Positions 63,545 to 64,000 of a DNA stretch of 64,000 bases are shown here, piece by piece. The position numbers and the translations under genes are program-made. The DNA comes from Zerene cesonia (lineage: Eukaryota > Arthropoda > Insecta > Lepidoptera > Pieridae). Each line of letters starts with the position of its first letter. Within the stretch, counting starts at the first letter, position 1. The notes beneath the pieces are model-generated. The model had not been told where the DNA came from, made no database searches, and worked only from the letters and a program-made list of their open reading frames with translations. The stretch covers positions 3,358,741-3,422,740 of the forward strand of contig NW_024045131.1 of NCBI RefSeq assembly GCF_012273895.1. Direction: 5' to 3'.

Positions 63545-64000
63545 CTGGAATTGTTTTTTACGATAATAAGGCGTCTTGCACGGTTGGAAGTTAGTTATTA
63601 TTTTACACCAGCTAGCCCAGAAACGGAAGAGAAGCTTAAGAACTACATAAACATCTTTCTTCTTTCATATCACCTATATCATTATATCATTTACGATTTC
63701 TATTATGATATTTCTACTTATTGTTTATCTTAATATATATAAATCTCGTGTCACAATGTTTGTCCTCAATGGACTCCTAAAACTTATAATAAAATTCGCA
63801 CACCATGAGCAGTTCGATCCAACTTGAGAGATAGGATAGTTTAAATAAACGGCGAATAACAAACGGCGATTATGCGACTGTGAGCGTTGTTACAAACCTT
63901 ATAAGGTTTCACAGCGCAAAATATTTTGTAAAAAGTGTTTTATTCTCTGTACTAATAATAATAAATAATAATAATACAATAATTTTAATTACGATAAATG
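63545..64000. other. ANKRD50 intron upstream of first visible exon
   Basis: A short family I Helitron fragment (about 63735-63800, AATCTCGTGTCACAATGTTT) and AT-rich sequence. No further exon is recognised before the window edge. Confidence 0.5.

Overview
This is eukaryotic, insect and most likely lepidopteran (moth or butterfly) nuclear DNA. It is AT-rich and intron-rich and is saturated with short non-autonomous Helitron-like elements that begin TCCTACTAATATTATAAA and end CTAG, a pattern typical of Lepidoptera. It also carries tRNA-derived SINEs, long-TIR MITEs and microsatellites. There are two runs of exactly 1000 N (36302-37301 and 50263-51262) and one of 45 N (60830-60874), so it is a scaffolded draft assembly. 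There are no bacterial-style operons, CRISPR arrays, phage or plasmid signals. Exons were found by reading conserved protein segments and checking that splice sites and codon phases join.

Two protein genes can be assembled, both on the minus strand. (1) 13248-17855: the homeobox gene bsh (brain-specific homeobox, vertebrate BSX) in three exons, giving a 190-residue protein with an eh1-like Groucho motif and a complete homeodomain. (2) 32274 to beyond the right edge: the orthologue of ANKRD50, an endosomal-recycling scaffold with a P-loop (STAND-type) NTPase domain, about 16 ankyrin repeats and a C-terminus ending KETPL. I resolve 33 exons. Every junction keeps phase, except the exon 5 donor, which falls in a short gap. 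The first visible exon is not the start, so the 5' end lies beyond 64000.

Layout: 1-13200 is intergenic and repeat-rich, with one promoter-like patch near 9.9-10.1 kb. 13.2-18.3 kb holds bsh and its proximal upstream DNA. 18.3-28.2 kb is repeat-rich DNA with a few unique candidate regulatory islands. 28.2-32.27 kb is unusually repeat-poor and may hold the ANKRD50 3' UTR. 32.27-64 kb is ANKRD50, its introns packed with Helitron fragments, microsatellites, a tRNA-Val(UAC) gene on the opposite strand and an X-box-like motif cluster.

I do not see a new multi-gene system. The parts most worth a second look are the enlarged loop between Walker A and Walker B of the insect ANKRD50 NTPase, its predicted PDZ ligand, exons with transposons or homopolymers at their splice sites, and the intronic X-box cluster.
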